Assembly (NCBI GenBank): GCA_029553475.1
Contig: JAKPKV010000139.1
Location: 1-32,228 of the forward strand
Length of the DNA stretch: 32,228 bases
Source of the DNA: Armatimonadota bacterium
GTDB lineage: Bacteria > Armatimonadota > Hebobacteria > CAIYQO01
Direction: 5' to 3'
Position 1 is the first letter of the stretch; each line of letters opens with the position of its first letter. Positions 15,002-22,504 of this stretch are shown here, one piece after another. The position numbers were made by a program, and so were the translations under genes. Below the pieces are notes generated by a model, which saw only the letters and a list, made by a program, of their open reading frames with translations, made no database searches and was not told the origin of the DNA.

Positions 15002-16612
15002 TCAGACCGCCACGACCGTCTCCGGCCGCAGCGCGTCGAACCCCGGCGGCGTCATCGCGGTGAGCAGGTCGCCGTCGGGCACCATCCGGCGCGCGAGGGC
15101 TTCCGCTTCCGCCGTTACGGCCAGCATGTCGCGGAGAATCATCCCCGCGGGATCGAAGAAGTAGCTGCTGTGTCCGCCCAGGATGAGCTCCGCCTTCGCG
15201 GCGAGGACGCGCTGATACGTCACGGCGTAACCGCGCGCCGGCCAGGCGGTGTCGTTGTAGCTGAACGGCAGCCACTGCGACACCGGGCCGCCGCCATATT
15301 GCAGCGTATCGCCGGTGCAGGCGGTGCGCATGCCCTGCCAGGGAATGAGGAAGCCGGCGTGCGCGAAGCAATGCCCCGGCGTGTGGATGGGCGTCACCGG
15401 CACGTCATTCCACATGACCGTCTCTTCATAGGCCCATCGCCGGTCCACTCGCACGCTGGCAAAGGGGAAGTTGTACCAGTCCACCGTGCAGGGATAGCGG
15501 AAGCGCTTCGGCTCTTCCAGCAGGATCGCCACGTCCGGCGTCGCGCAGACTGCCGCGCCGTAGCGCTCGCGCACCAGGTCGCTGAACTGGCAGTGGTCGC
15601 CGTGGTAGTGGGTGATGAGCACCAGCTCGATGCGCCGCAGCCCCGTCTCCGCTTCCAGCAGGTTCAGGTCGGCGTGCACCGCCGTCACGCTCTCCTCCCA
15701 CGGCAGCCAGACGCACGGGTCGGGGTCCACCAGCAGCCCGCGCCCCCGCGCATCCACGAAGAGGATCATGTTGCCGAAATTGTTGTTCTGGTAGATGCCC
15801 GGCACGATTTCCTTATACCGGCCGAACTCGCGGAGCGGCGCGCGCTTCCATGTCGTGCGCTCCGGCCGGCGCGGCGACTGCTTGAACCACGCCATGCGCT
15901 CGAGCAGCGCGGCGAGGTCCGCGGCGGGGTCGCTGATGACCGGACCCGTGGTGGGCAGCATGCGGGCGGGGGAGAGCGCCGCCGCCCGCTGCAGCGACTC
16001 CCGCAACTGCCGGTAGCCGTCCGGCGTCCCGTAGCCGCGCTCCAGATCGAAGAAGTTCACCAGGTAGCCGCCCGCGTGCAGCAGGTCGCCGGAGAAGAGG
16101 ATGCCCGCCTCGCGCCAGAAAAAGCCGATGGCGCGCTTCCCGGACCCCGGCAGCGCCACCACCTCCAGCGTGACATCCTCCCAGGTGAAACTCTCACCGG
16201 CGTTCAGCGTGCCGGCGACGTTCAGCGCCCGTTGCGGCGGCCGCTCGGTGGTGCAGCCGGCGATGCCGTACAGCTCTTCGCCGCGGTATTCCCACTCGCG
16301 CGATGCCGGCCACACGGTCTCACAGGCGGCGAAAAACGCCGCGGACCGCTTCGCCACCTCGGCACTCGCGTCCGCCACATAGACTTTCGCGTCCGGAAAC
16401 GACTGCCACTCGCCGCAGTGCTCCGCCTGCACCTGGGTGTGCAGCACGACGGACGGCGCGGGCAGGCCGGCCTCCGCCAGCAGCGCGGAGCAATCCTCCT
16501 CCGGACAGTCAACGAGCAGGCTGGCGCCGTTGCGCACCAATACGTAACCGTTCGTCCCAGAAACGACGGCCCAGAGGCCGGGAATAGCATCAATGCGAGC
16601 GAGGTGTGCCAT
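15002..16612 (-). CDS. Tandem metallo-beta-lactamase-fold hydrolase, first domain degenerate
   Basis: 536-aa protein made of two MBL-fold halves. The second half has a complete dinuclear metal site: HYHGDH (335-340), His414 in TPGH, Asp435 in CTGDT and a distal GGHSS. The first half keeps the fold wording (LVDCPEEDC..., LFSGDLLHAGG), but the HxHxDH motif is replaced by HTQVQAEH (58-65), so it probably cannot bind two metals. Start ATG 16612 fits a promoter 60 nt upstream; the longer frame to 16750 would begin upstream of that promoter. Substrate is unknown; glyoxalase-II-like, lactonase-like or flavodiiron-like roles cannot be separated from sequence alone. It is a single-gene unit. Confidence 0.82.
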   Translation of the reverse strand: MAHLARIDAIPGLWAVVSGTNGYVLVRNGASLLVDCPEEDCSALLAEAGLPAPSVVLHTQVQAEHCGEWQSFPDAKVYVADASAEVAKRSAAFFAACETVWPASREWEYRGEELYGIAGCTTERPPQRALNVAGTLNAGESFTWEDVTLEVVALPGSGKRAIGFFWREAGILFSGDLLHAGGYLVNFFDLERGYGTPDGYRQLRESLQRAAALSPARMLPTTGPVISDPAADLAALLERMAWFKQSPRRPERTTWKRAPLREFGRYKEIVPGIYQNNNFGNMILFVDARGRGLLVDPDPCVWLPWEESVTAVHADLNLLEAETGLRRIELVLITHYHGDHCQFSDLVRERYGAAVCATPDVAILLEEPKRFRYPCTVDWYNFPFASVRVDRRWAYEETVMWNDVPVTPIHTPGHCFAHAGFLIPWQGMRTACTGDTLQYGGGPVSQWLPFSYNDTAWPARGYAVTYQRVLAAKAELILGGHSSYFFDPAGMILRDMLAVTAEAEALARRMVPDGDLLTAMTPPGFDALRPETVVAV

Positions 16613-16672
16613 GAAGTGAAACCGCTTTACCGAAAAGATTTGCGCGGTGGATTGCCCAGCGCTGTCATCCGT

Positions 16673-16701
16673 ACTATACCAGACTGGCGGTTTCGGGGCA
16701 A
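16673..16701 (-). promoter_or_regulatory. promoter for the tandem MBL gene
   Basis: Minus strand TTGCCC (complement of 16696-16701), 17 bp, TATAGT (complement of 16673-16678). Transcription should begin near 16666, giving a leader of about 54 nt. Confidence 0.65.
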
Positions 16702-16735
16702 GGCAAGGGTAATGCGGTGACAGACACCGCTTACT

Positions 16736-16765
16736 AATCGTCATCGTCATCGTCGTCGTATTCGG
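16736..16765. repeat. TCATCG/TCGTCG low-complexity tract, copy 1
   Basis: Imperfect trinucleotide/hexamer tract of repeated TCGTCA and TCGTCG, lying between genes. A very similar tract occurs at 28461-28496 and a related TCGTAC/TCGTAG type flanks the repeat cores in 9736-10250. Confidence 0.7.
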
Positions 16766-16784
16766 AGGGTAATAGTCACCACAT

Positions 16785-16958
16785 TACTGAGAAACTGTTT
16801 CGAAAGTATTCGCCGCCGCCTCGCGGGTCTCGCTCGCGCCTGGCCGCGGCGGATGGCCTGGCATGTACGCCCCAGTACACTCTCGGCCATCCGCCTTGCC
16901 AGCCACGAGCGATCCTCCGCGATCCGACGACGCCTACTTCCGAAACAGTTTCTGAGTA
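16785..16958. repeat. 174-bp imperfect palindrome (MITE-like element)
   Basis: The outer arms 16785-16817 and 16925-16958 share GAAACTGTTTCG and flanks in inverted orientation with few mismatches. The inner part continues the symmetry (GGCGGATGGCC near 16848 against GGCCATCCGCC at 16885; CGCCTGGC against GCCAGCC). The whole element can fold into one long hairpin with its tip near 16868-16873. No protein is encoded. Confidence 0.75.
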
Positions 16959-16962
16959 GATA

Positions 16963-17095
16963 GGGCGGGCGAGCGTCCCCGCGAGCCGACTCCGGGGGGA
17001 AGTCTAATCCGTCGTGTGCGCCAGATAGCCTATCTCGCGAACACGACATACCATCATTTCCCCCGGAGTCGGCTCGCGAGGACGCTCGCCCGCCC
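16963..17095. repeat. inverted repeat pair (39-bp arms) of dispersed GGGCGGGCGAGCG element
   Basis: Arms 16963-17001 and 17057-17095 are reverse complements at 37 of 39 positions, separated by 55 bp. The first 26 bases of the left arm recur exactly at 25909-25934, showing that this is a dispersed family. It lies downstream of the anti-sigma gene (minus strand) and could also act as a transcript end. Confidence 0.75.
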
Positions 17096-17123
17096 ATAGA
17101 GCGCGAGGGCGCCCGCCCGGGAA

Positions 17124-18443
17124 TTATTCCGCCGCTTCAGATGGCGCTTCTTGCGATGCGGCGCGCCGCCGCAGCAGCACCACCGGCGCGACGATCAGCG
17201 CCACCAGCGCGAACAGCGTCGCCACCGCCGCCAGCGCCACCAGCAGGGTGACGAGCACCGCGCGCATGAGGGCGAAGAACTGCGCCAGGCCGAAACTTTC
17301 CTTCGGACGGCCCTCGGCGAAGGTTGCGGTGATCTCCACCAGGCTGCTTTTGGTCACCACGTCGAGCATGGCGCGCTTGTTCTGCGCCGCCTGCTGCTCG
17401 GCCCAGTGGCGGGCCTGCTCGGCGCTCAGCGTCTCCCAGTAGCGGTTGCGGTCGCTGATCTTGCCCAGATTCTCCGCCGTTTTGATCTTCTTCTCCATCT
17501 CCTCCATGTACTGCCGGAACTGCGGGGTCAGGTCTTCGCCGTTCAGCGTGATGCCGGTGACGCGCCCCATCTTCTCCAGCGCGTCCAGCGCCGCCTTCGC
17601 CTCATTCGCCGGCACTTTTCCGCGCACGGTGGCGGCGGGAATCTGCCCCTCGTCGCCGGCGTAGGTGAAGTCAATCACGAAGCCGCCGTGTTTGCGGATC
17701 AGCGCGCTGCCTTCCCGCGCCGCCTGCAGCGCGTTGCGCACCTGCAGCGCGTAGCCCACGTCATACACCATCTTCAATCCGCCGGCGATGCCGTAGTTGC
17801 GCCCGGTGGTCGGGTTGTAGAGCATGTCGCCGGCGCCTGACAGATCGCTTAGCGGTGGTCGTGGCGCCGGTCGTGATGCCACTGCGTCCGGCGAAGCTAT
17901 TGCGAAAGCACCAAACGTTGCTGGCCTTTTTTTCGCAACCAGGTCATTGGCGCTATACAGGTCATTGTCGCTATACAGTTTATGACCAACAGCACGAGCA
18001 TCACCTGAGCGCCGCCCATGCACGCTGCTCCCCTGCGCGTCTGCCCCGTATTCATACACCGCGCTGCCGTCCGGCGCATACACCACCATCGGCGTCTCGC
18101 GCGGGGCGGTGGAGACGGCGATGATGAGGGCGAGGCAGACGAGCACGGCGGCGGCGCTGAAGCCGACCAGCCAGCGCAGCAGCGGGGTGGGGACGTTGGT
18201 CTGTTGCTGTCGGGACATGGCGCGAACCTCCGGTAATACGTTCTCGGACACATCGGGATAGGGGCCGGCATACGCTTCAGTGAAGCGGTCGCGATCGGCG
18301 TCGAGCCGCGCCAGCGCCGCGCGGCAGGCGGCGCAGCCGGCCAGATGCGCCGCCACCGCCGTGCGCTCGCGCGGGGTCGCTTCGCCATCCTGGTACGCGG
18401 AGAGCCGCGCCTCCCATTCCGGGCAGGGGATATCGCGTGTCAC
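17124..18443 (-). CDS. Anti-sigma factor: zinc-finger N-terminus plus DUF4349
   Basis: Membrane protein predicted to hold the adjacent ECF sigma factor inactive. The N-terminal anti-sigma zinc-binding motif is present (His33, Cys37, Cys40 in HLAGCAAC, plus Cys7). A membrane helix (about 91-110) follows, then an extracytoplasmic region. The C-terminal ~220 residues match DUF4349 (a beta-alpha sensor domain with a coiled coil around MEEMEKKIKTAENLGK), ending in a further hydrophobic hairpin. GTG 18443 overlaps the sigma stop codon by 4 nt with GGAGGTGGAG upstream, so the pair is translationally coupled. The linker (about residues 145-200) is lower in GC and holds an 18-bp tandem duplication. 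Confidence 0.85.
   Translation of the reverse strand: MTRDIPCPEWEARLSAYQDGEATPRERTAVAAHLAGCAACRAALARLDADRDRFTEAYAGPYPDVSENVLPEVRAMSRQQQTNVPTPLLRWLVGFSAAAVLVCLALIIAVSTAPRETPMVVYAPDGSAVYEYGADAQGSSVHGRRSGDARAVGHKLYSDNDLYSANDLVAKKRPATFGAFAIASPDAVASRPAPRPPLSDLSGAGDMLYNPTTGRNYGIAGGLKMVYDVGYALQVRNALQAAREGSALIRKHGGFVIDFTYAGDEGQIPAATVRGKVPANEAKAALDALEKMGRVTGITLNGEDLTPQFRQYMEEMEKKIKTAENLGKISDRNRYWETLSAEQARHWAEQQAAQNKRAMLDVVTKSSLVEITATFAEGRPKESFGLAQFFALMRAVLVTLLVALAAVATLFALVALIVAPVVLLRRRAASQEAPSEAAE
17940..17978. repeat. 18-bp tandem repeat inside anti-sigma linker
   Basis: Two 18-bp units (17940-17957 and 17958-17975) differ by one base and are followed by the start of a third. In the minus-strand frame they encode Leu-Tyr-Ser-Asp/Ala-Asn-Asp twice, within a locally lower-GC insert of the linker. 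Confidence 0.75.
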
Positions 18444-18973
18444 GGCTCCACCTCCTTCTCCGCCCCGGCCAGCAGCGCGCGCAGGCGGCCCTTCGCCCGG
18501 CAGACCCGCACGCGCGCCGCCTGATTGCTGATCTTCAGCAGCGCGGCGATCTCGTCGTAGGACAGCTCGAGCAGGTAGCGGGCGGCCAGCACGTCGCGGT
18601 CGTCATCGGGGAGCCGGGCGAGGAGGGCGGTCGGGTCCATCCGTTCCTCGGGCCCATCGGCGCGGTACCATTCCTCGGCGCCCTCCTCGTCCCAGCTCAC
18701 CGTCGGCCGCCGGCTGGCGAGCCAGGCGAACGCGCGATGCCGCAGAATGCCGTACAGCCAGCTACCGAGCCGGGAGGGGTCGCGCAATTGGTCGAGGTGG
18801 CGGTAGGCTTCGATGAAGGTCTCCTGCACCGCGTCCCGCGCCGCCTCCTCCTCGCCGAGCAGGTGGCGGGCAGCCGCGTGCAGCCGGCCCTGATGCCGCG
18901 CGATGATCGCGCCATACGCATTCAGGTCGCCCCGGCGCACCCGCCCAACCAGTACCATATCCGTCTCCGGCAC
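18440..18973 (-). CDS. ECF RNA polymerase sigma factor
   Basis: Sigma-70 family group IV factor of 177 aa with region 2 (about 25-95: VQETFIEAYRHLDQLRDPSRLGSWLYGILRHRAF) and region 4 (about 117-168: LPDDDRDVLAARYLLELSYDEIAALLKISNQAARVRVCRAKGRL). There is no region 1 or 3. The start is a GTG at 18973, supported by AAGGAG 5 nt upstream; ATG 18958 is the next option. It forms an operon with the anti-sigma factor. The stress signal and regulon are unknown; such pairs usually autoregulate, but I could not find a convincing ECF-type promoter upstream. Confidence 0.93.
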   Translation of the reverse strand: MPETDMVLVGRVRRGDLNAYGAIIARHQGRLHAAARHLLGEEEAARDAVQETFIEAYRHLDQLRDPSRLGSWLYGILRHRAFAWLASRRPTVSWDEEGAEEWYRADGPEERMDPTALLARLPDDDRDVLAARYLLELSYDEIAALLKISNQAARVRVCRAKGRLRALLAGAEKEVEP

Positions 18974-19058
18974 AATGGCTCCTTGCTGTCACTCCTTAGT
19001 GGGGTGGGGCGGGCGATGTGTTACAGGGAAATGGAAAAAGTTTACTGTTATATGGTGA

Positions 19059-19164
19059 TTTGTTCGTAGTAGCGCCGCAGCCGCAGCAAGGCGCGTGCGG
19101 ATAGGCAAACCGGTGTAGATAACCGCACGCGCCTTGCTGCGGCTGCGGCGCTACTACGAACAAA
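19059..19164. repeat. perfect 42-bp inverted repeat
   Basis: Arms 19059-19100 and 19123-19164 are exact reverse complements with a 22-bp loop. The arm begins TTTGTTCGTAGTAG and ends GGCGCGTGCGG. It fills the gap between the DUF815 stop codon and the sigma gene. No T-run makes it a classical terminator, and the perfect arms suggest recent duplication or strong selection for the stem. Confidence 0.85.
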
Positions 19165-19179
19165 GAGAGCATGTACCGG

Positions 19180-20055
19180 TTATTCCCCCAGCGCCAGCCG
19201 CCCTTCCAGATCATCCACGAACTGCCGCGCCGCGCGCCCCGACCGCCCGGTATAGGCGCGCGCCCAGCGCAGGGCGTCACGTTCGAGGAGGTCGGGATCC
19301 ACCGCCAGCCCGCGCTGCGCGACGAGATGCCCGACGATGGCGAGGTAGTCAGCCTGGTCGAGCGCGTAAAACCCCAGGCGGATGCCGAAACGGTCGGCGA
19401 GGGAGAGCTGTTCGCTGATGGCGTCCCCCGGATGCGCTTCCTCGGCGGCCGGCTGCCGGCTGGCGAAGCGTTCAGGGATGAGGTGGCGGCGGTTGGAGGT
19501 GGCGTAGATGAGCATGTTGGCCGGGCGCGCGTACAGGCCGCCTTCCAGCATCGCTTTCAATTCCTTGTACTCGGCGTCATCGTCCTCGAACGAGAGGTCG
19601 TCACAGAAGAGGATGAATTTCTCCGCCCGCTCCCACAGCCGATCCATGATCTCCGGCAGGTCGAGCAGGTCGCCGCGCCGCACCTGCACCAGTCGCAGGC
19701 CGTCACGAGAAAACTCGTGCAGCAGCGCCTTCACCGCCGAGGATTTCCCGGTGCCGCGCTCGCCCCACAGCAGCACGTGGTTCGCGGGCGTCCCGCGCAG
19801 GAACTGCCGCGTATTGCGGACCAGCACCCGCAGTTGGCGATCAATCCCCCGCAAATCGGCCAGCCGAATCGTATCAAGATGGCGTACCGGCCGAAAACGG
19901 GCGATGCCGTCGCGCCGCTGCCAAATGAAGGCAAGGGCATCGTTGAGGGGGGTATCGTCGTGCGAGGGCGGGGTGAGCATTCCTTCGATACGGTCCAGGA
20001 TGCGTTCAATACGCGCCAGCATATGCGATATGGTGATTGGCTCATCAATTTGCAT
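19180..20055 (-). CDS. DUF815 family AAA+ ATPase
   Basis: Predicted AAA+ ATPase of 291 aa belonging to the DUF815 family, conserved in many bacteria without a settled function. Visible motifs are Walker A GERGTGKSS (98-106), Walker B FILFCDDLSF (148-156; Asp152 and Asp153), sensor-1 YATSNRRHL (184-192, Asn188) and the family segment ADRFGIRLGF after it. The helical lid ends with the ARQFVDDL segment. It is probably monocistronic, divergent from the exported protein at 20160, and followed by the 42-bp inverted repeat. Confidence 0.9.
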   Translation of the reverse strand: MQIDEPITISHMLARIERILDRIEGMLTPPSHDDTPLNDALAFIWQRRDGIARFRPVRHLDTIRLADLRGIDRQLRVLVRNTRQFLRGTPANHVLLWGERGTGKSSAVKALLHEFSRDGLRLVQVRRGDLLDLPEIMDRLWERAEKFILFCDDLSFEDDDAEYKELKAMLEGGLYARPANMLIYATSNRRHLIPERFASRQPAAEEAHPGDAISEQLSLADRFGIRLGFYALDQADYLAIVGHLVAQRGLAVDPDLLERDALRWARAYTGRSGRAARQFVDDLEGRLALGE

Positions 20056-20159
20056 GTCATAACAATTCGTGAAGACGCGTGAGTTCCCTTCACGGGAACA
20101 AAGCCGCCACCTTCAGCGTCAAAGATACCAATGGATAGTTGAGGGGAGGATATCCACTG

Positions 20160-21059
20160 ATGGTTTCTGCATCCCGTTTTCTGTTCATGCTCGTCGTGAT
20201 GGCGCTGCTGCTTCCGGCATGGAGTGGCGACAATATTACGACCGCAGAGCAGGCCATCAAACGCGCGCAGCTCTTCGTATCGAAGGTCGGCTGGACGACC
20301 ACCGCGAAGCCGGTTGCGGCATTTCCCGCGCCGCACGGTTTTACACATGCCTGGAGTGTCGAATACCCGAAGCGCGGCGAATGCAACGAAACGGTTATGC
20401 TGCGGATTGACCGAAAGAGCGGCCAGATTGAAAGCGCGGTCAATTTCGGGGCATTAAATCGCCTGCCCGCCGGCGACAAGGTAACCATCACCACAGCACA
20501 GGCCAATGCGGCAGCGGAAAAGGTGCTGGCGCTGGCCGGCATTTCGATGCAATCGCTCAAGCTCTCCCAGAGCCAGCCGGAATGTCACACGGCACCGCCG
20601 CAGGATCAGCAATGGTCCGTGCGTTATCAGCGCATTCATGCCGGGTATGCGTTCGCGCATGATTCGGTGGTGGTTAACCTCCATCCACTCAATGCATCAC
20701 TTCTTAGTTATAAAGCCTCTCTTCGATCACCTGTACCGAAATCGCTAAAGGTTGTGATCACGGAAATGGATGCGAAAAAGATCGCTGAAAATTATCTCGC
20801 GGGGAAGGGGCATGCCATCCGGCGCATCGCTTCGGCGAAGTTGTTGATCGTACAGCCGAATCACTACTACGAGAAAACGAAACCGGCAGCCAGGGAGACC
20901 GTCACGCGGCTGGCGTGGGTCATACACTGTATCCGGCAACATGAGCCGATACGACTGCCTGATGGCACGACAAAAGCGGTTGAAGGCGATGACCACTTTG
21001 CCGATGTTTGGATTGACGCCGAAACCGGTAAGGTGCTGGGCGGCATGGCCTGCCGGTAG
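20160..21059 (+). CDS. Exported YcdB/PepSY-like protein
   Basis: Predicted exported protein of 299 aa, not confidently named. A signal peptide (hydrophobic FLFMLVVMALLLP, cleavage near AWSGD) precedes two related halves with PepSY/YcdB-type wording: ITTAEQAIKRAQLFV..., then VTITTAQANAAAEKVLALAGI with WSVRYQRIHAGYAFAHDSVVVNLHPL, and finally ITEMDAKKIAENYLAGKGH with VWIDAETGKVLGG. Such domains are usually inhibitory or binding modules outside the cytoplasm. ATG 20160 is chosen because GGGGAGGA (20143-20150) lies 9 nt upstream. Its GC content looks lower than that of its neighbours, which could indicate later acquisition. Confidence 0.72.
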   Translation: MVSASRFLFMLVVMALLLPAWSGDNITTAEQAIKRAQLFVSKVGWTTTAKPVAAFPAPHGFTHAWSVEYPKRGECNETVMLRIDRKSGQIESAVNFGALNRLPAGDKVTITTAQANAAAEKVLALAGISMQSLKLSQSQPECHTAPPQDQQWSVRYQRIHAGYAFAHDSVVVNLHPLNASLLSYKASLRSPVPKSLKVVITEMDAKKIAENYLAGKGHAIRRIASAKLLIVQPNHYYEKTKPAARETVTRLAWVIHCIRQHEPIRLPDGTTKAVEGDDHFADVWIDAETGKVLGGMACR

Positions 21060-21079
21060 TAGTGGCATAAACGCGCCAT

Positions 21080-21108
21080 TTGCGGCTCCACGAGACACGC
21101 GCTAGAAT
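21080..21108 (+). promoter_or_regulatory. promoter for panC
   Basis: TTGCGG (21080-21085), 17 bp, TAGAAT (21103-21108). The ATG at 21138 has GGAG (21129-21132) upstream, so panC has a conventional short leader of about 22 nt. Confidence 0.6.
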
Positions 21109-21137
21109 AAGCGCACCGATTCATTCGTGGAGTCAAC

Positions 21138-22004
21138 ATGGATATCCTTACCACCGTCAACGACCTGCGCGAAGCGATCCGCGCGCGCCGCACCTATCTC
21201 AAACGCATCGGTTTCGTGCCGACGATGGGCTACCTGCACGCCGGCCACGAGGCGCTGATGCGCCAGGCGAAGGAGGAGTGCGATCTGGTGGTCGCCTCCA
21301 TCTTCGTCAATCCCACGCAGTTCGGCCCGGCGGAAGACCTGGAAAAATATCCACGCGACCTCGCGCGCGACAGCGAGCTCTGCGCGCGCGCCGGCGTGGA
21401 TTTCCTCTTCCATCCGGACGCGCGCGACATGTATCCCCTCGGCAGCAGCACCTGGGTGGACGTGGACGGCCTCACCGCCATCGCCTGCGGCGCCGCCCGC
21501 CCCGGCCATTTTCGCGGCGTCTGCACCGTCTGCGCCAAGCTCTTCAACATCGTCCGCCCCGACCGCGCCTATTTCGGGGAGAAGGATTTCCAGCAGCTCA
21601 TGGTCATCAAGCGCATGGTGCGCGACCTTTTCATGCCGCTCACCATCGTCGGCGTGCCCACCGTCCGCGAGCCGGACGGCCTCGCCATGAGCTCGCGCAA
21701 CAGCTACCTGTCGCTCAGCGAGCGCCAGGCCGCGCGCGTTGTGCCGAAAACGCTGCAGCGCGCGCGGGAGATGATTGACGCCGGCGAGCACGAGGGCGCC
21801 GCCATCACCGCCGCCATCGAGGAGCTGGTCGCCGCGCAGCCGCTGGCGAAGCTGCAATACGCCGTCATCGTGGACCCGGACACCCTGACCCCCATGCGGG
21901 CCCTCACCCACGAGGCGCGCCTGCTCGTCGCCATCTTCGTGGGCGCTACGCGCCTCATTGATAACTGCGCGCTGGTGCCGAAAGCGGTCGCGCCCCCCGC
22001 CTGA
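21138..22004 (+). CDS. panC: Pantoate--beta-alanine ligase
   Basis: Cytosolic ATP-dependent enzyme joining pantoate and beta-alanine to form pantothenate. At 288 aa it has normal length. Visible signatures: PTMGYLHAGH (28-37, including the HxGH nucleotide-binding motif), FVNPTQFGPAEDLEKYPRD, GHFRGVCTVCAKLFNIV, EKDFQQ (148-153) and MSSRNSYLS (about 184-192, the KMSKS-equivalent). It lies just upstream of panD, which makes its beta-alanine substrate; panD nevertheless has its own promoter. Confidence 0.97.
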   Translation: MDILTTVNDLREAIRARRTYLKRIGFVPTMGYLHAGHEALMRQAKEECDLVVASIFVNPTQFGPAEDLEKYPRDLARDSELCARAGVDFLFHPDARDMYPLGSSTWVDVDGLTAIACGAARPGHFRGVCTVCAKLFNIVRPDRAYFGEKDFQQLMVIKRMVRDLFMPLTIVGVPTVREPDGLAMSSRNSYLSLSERQAARVVPKTLQRAREMIDAGEHEGAAITAAIEELVAAQPLAKLQYAVIVDPDTLTPMRALTHEARLLVAIFVGATRLIDNCALVPKAVAPPA

Positions 22005-22010
22005 ACCGTC

Positions 22011-22039
22011 TTGTCCCGCCGGCCGGGTTCGGGTAGAAT
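22011..22039 (+). promoter_or_regulatory. promoter for panD giving a near-leaderless mRNA
   Basis: TTGTCC (22011-22016), 17 bp, TAGAAT (22034-22039). The -10 ends 9 nt before ATG 22049, so the transcript should carry at most 2-3 untranslated bases. Confidence 0.7.
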
Positions 22040-22048
22040 ACGTGCGGT

Positions 22049-22432
22049 ATGTATCTCACGCTCTGCAAATCGAAGATCCACCGCGCGACGGTGACCGAAG
22101 CGGACCTGCATTACGTCGGCAGCATCACCATTGACGCCGCGTTGATGACGGCGGCGAATATCCTGCCGTATGAGCGCGTGCAGGTGCTGAACCTGGACAG
22201 CGGCGCGCGCATCGAAACCTACGTCATCGCCGGCGAGGCGGGCAGCGGCGTCATCTGCCTCAACGGCCCCGCCGCTCACCACTTTCACCCCGGTCAGCTG
22301 GCCATCGTCATCGCCTACGCGCAGATGACCCCCGAAGAAGCGCGGGACTGGCATCCCACCGTCGTCTTCGTGGATGACGCCAACGCGATCACCCGCATCT
22401 CCAATCAGGAACTCCCGTTCAGCACGGAATAA
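22049..22432 (+). CDS. panD: Aspartate 1-decarboxylase proenzyme
   Basis: Pyruvoyl enzyme that decarboxylates aspartate to beta-alanine for pantothenate synthesis. The self-cleavage site Gly24-Ser25 is present in YVGSITID, and the downstream pattern [41 protein letters not shown]-like region (here [13 protein letters not shown]) is characteristic. The length (127 aa) is normal. It begins 44 nt after panC, but with a promoter in that gap and no ribosome-binding site, pointing to leaderless translation. Confidence 0.97.
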   Translation: MYLTLCKSKIHRATVTEADLHYVGSITIDAALMTAANILPYERVQVLNLDSGARIETYVIAGEAGSGVICLNGPAAHHFHPGQLAIVIAYAQMTPEEARDWHPTVVFVDDANAITRISNQELPFSTE

Positions 22433-22504
22433 CACGCCACCGTTGCAGGGAATTACCCGGGGCTCCACGAAGTAACCTTTCGGACACCACCGGGAGGTCT
22501 TCTC

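Noticed and set aside
16736-16765. Possible CRISPR-like or VNTR array
   Set aside because: Units are 3-6 bp with no spacers; it is a low-complexity tract, not an array of repeats and unique spacers.
18974-19058. Autoregulatory ECF promoter for the sigma gene
   Set aside because: A TGTAAC-like -35 is present on the minus strand, but no matching -10 lies 16-17 bp downstream, so I do not list it.
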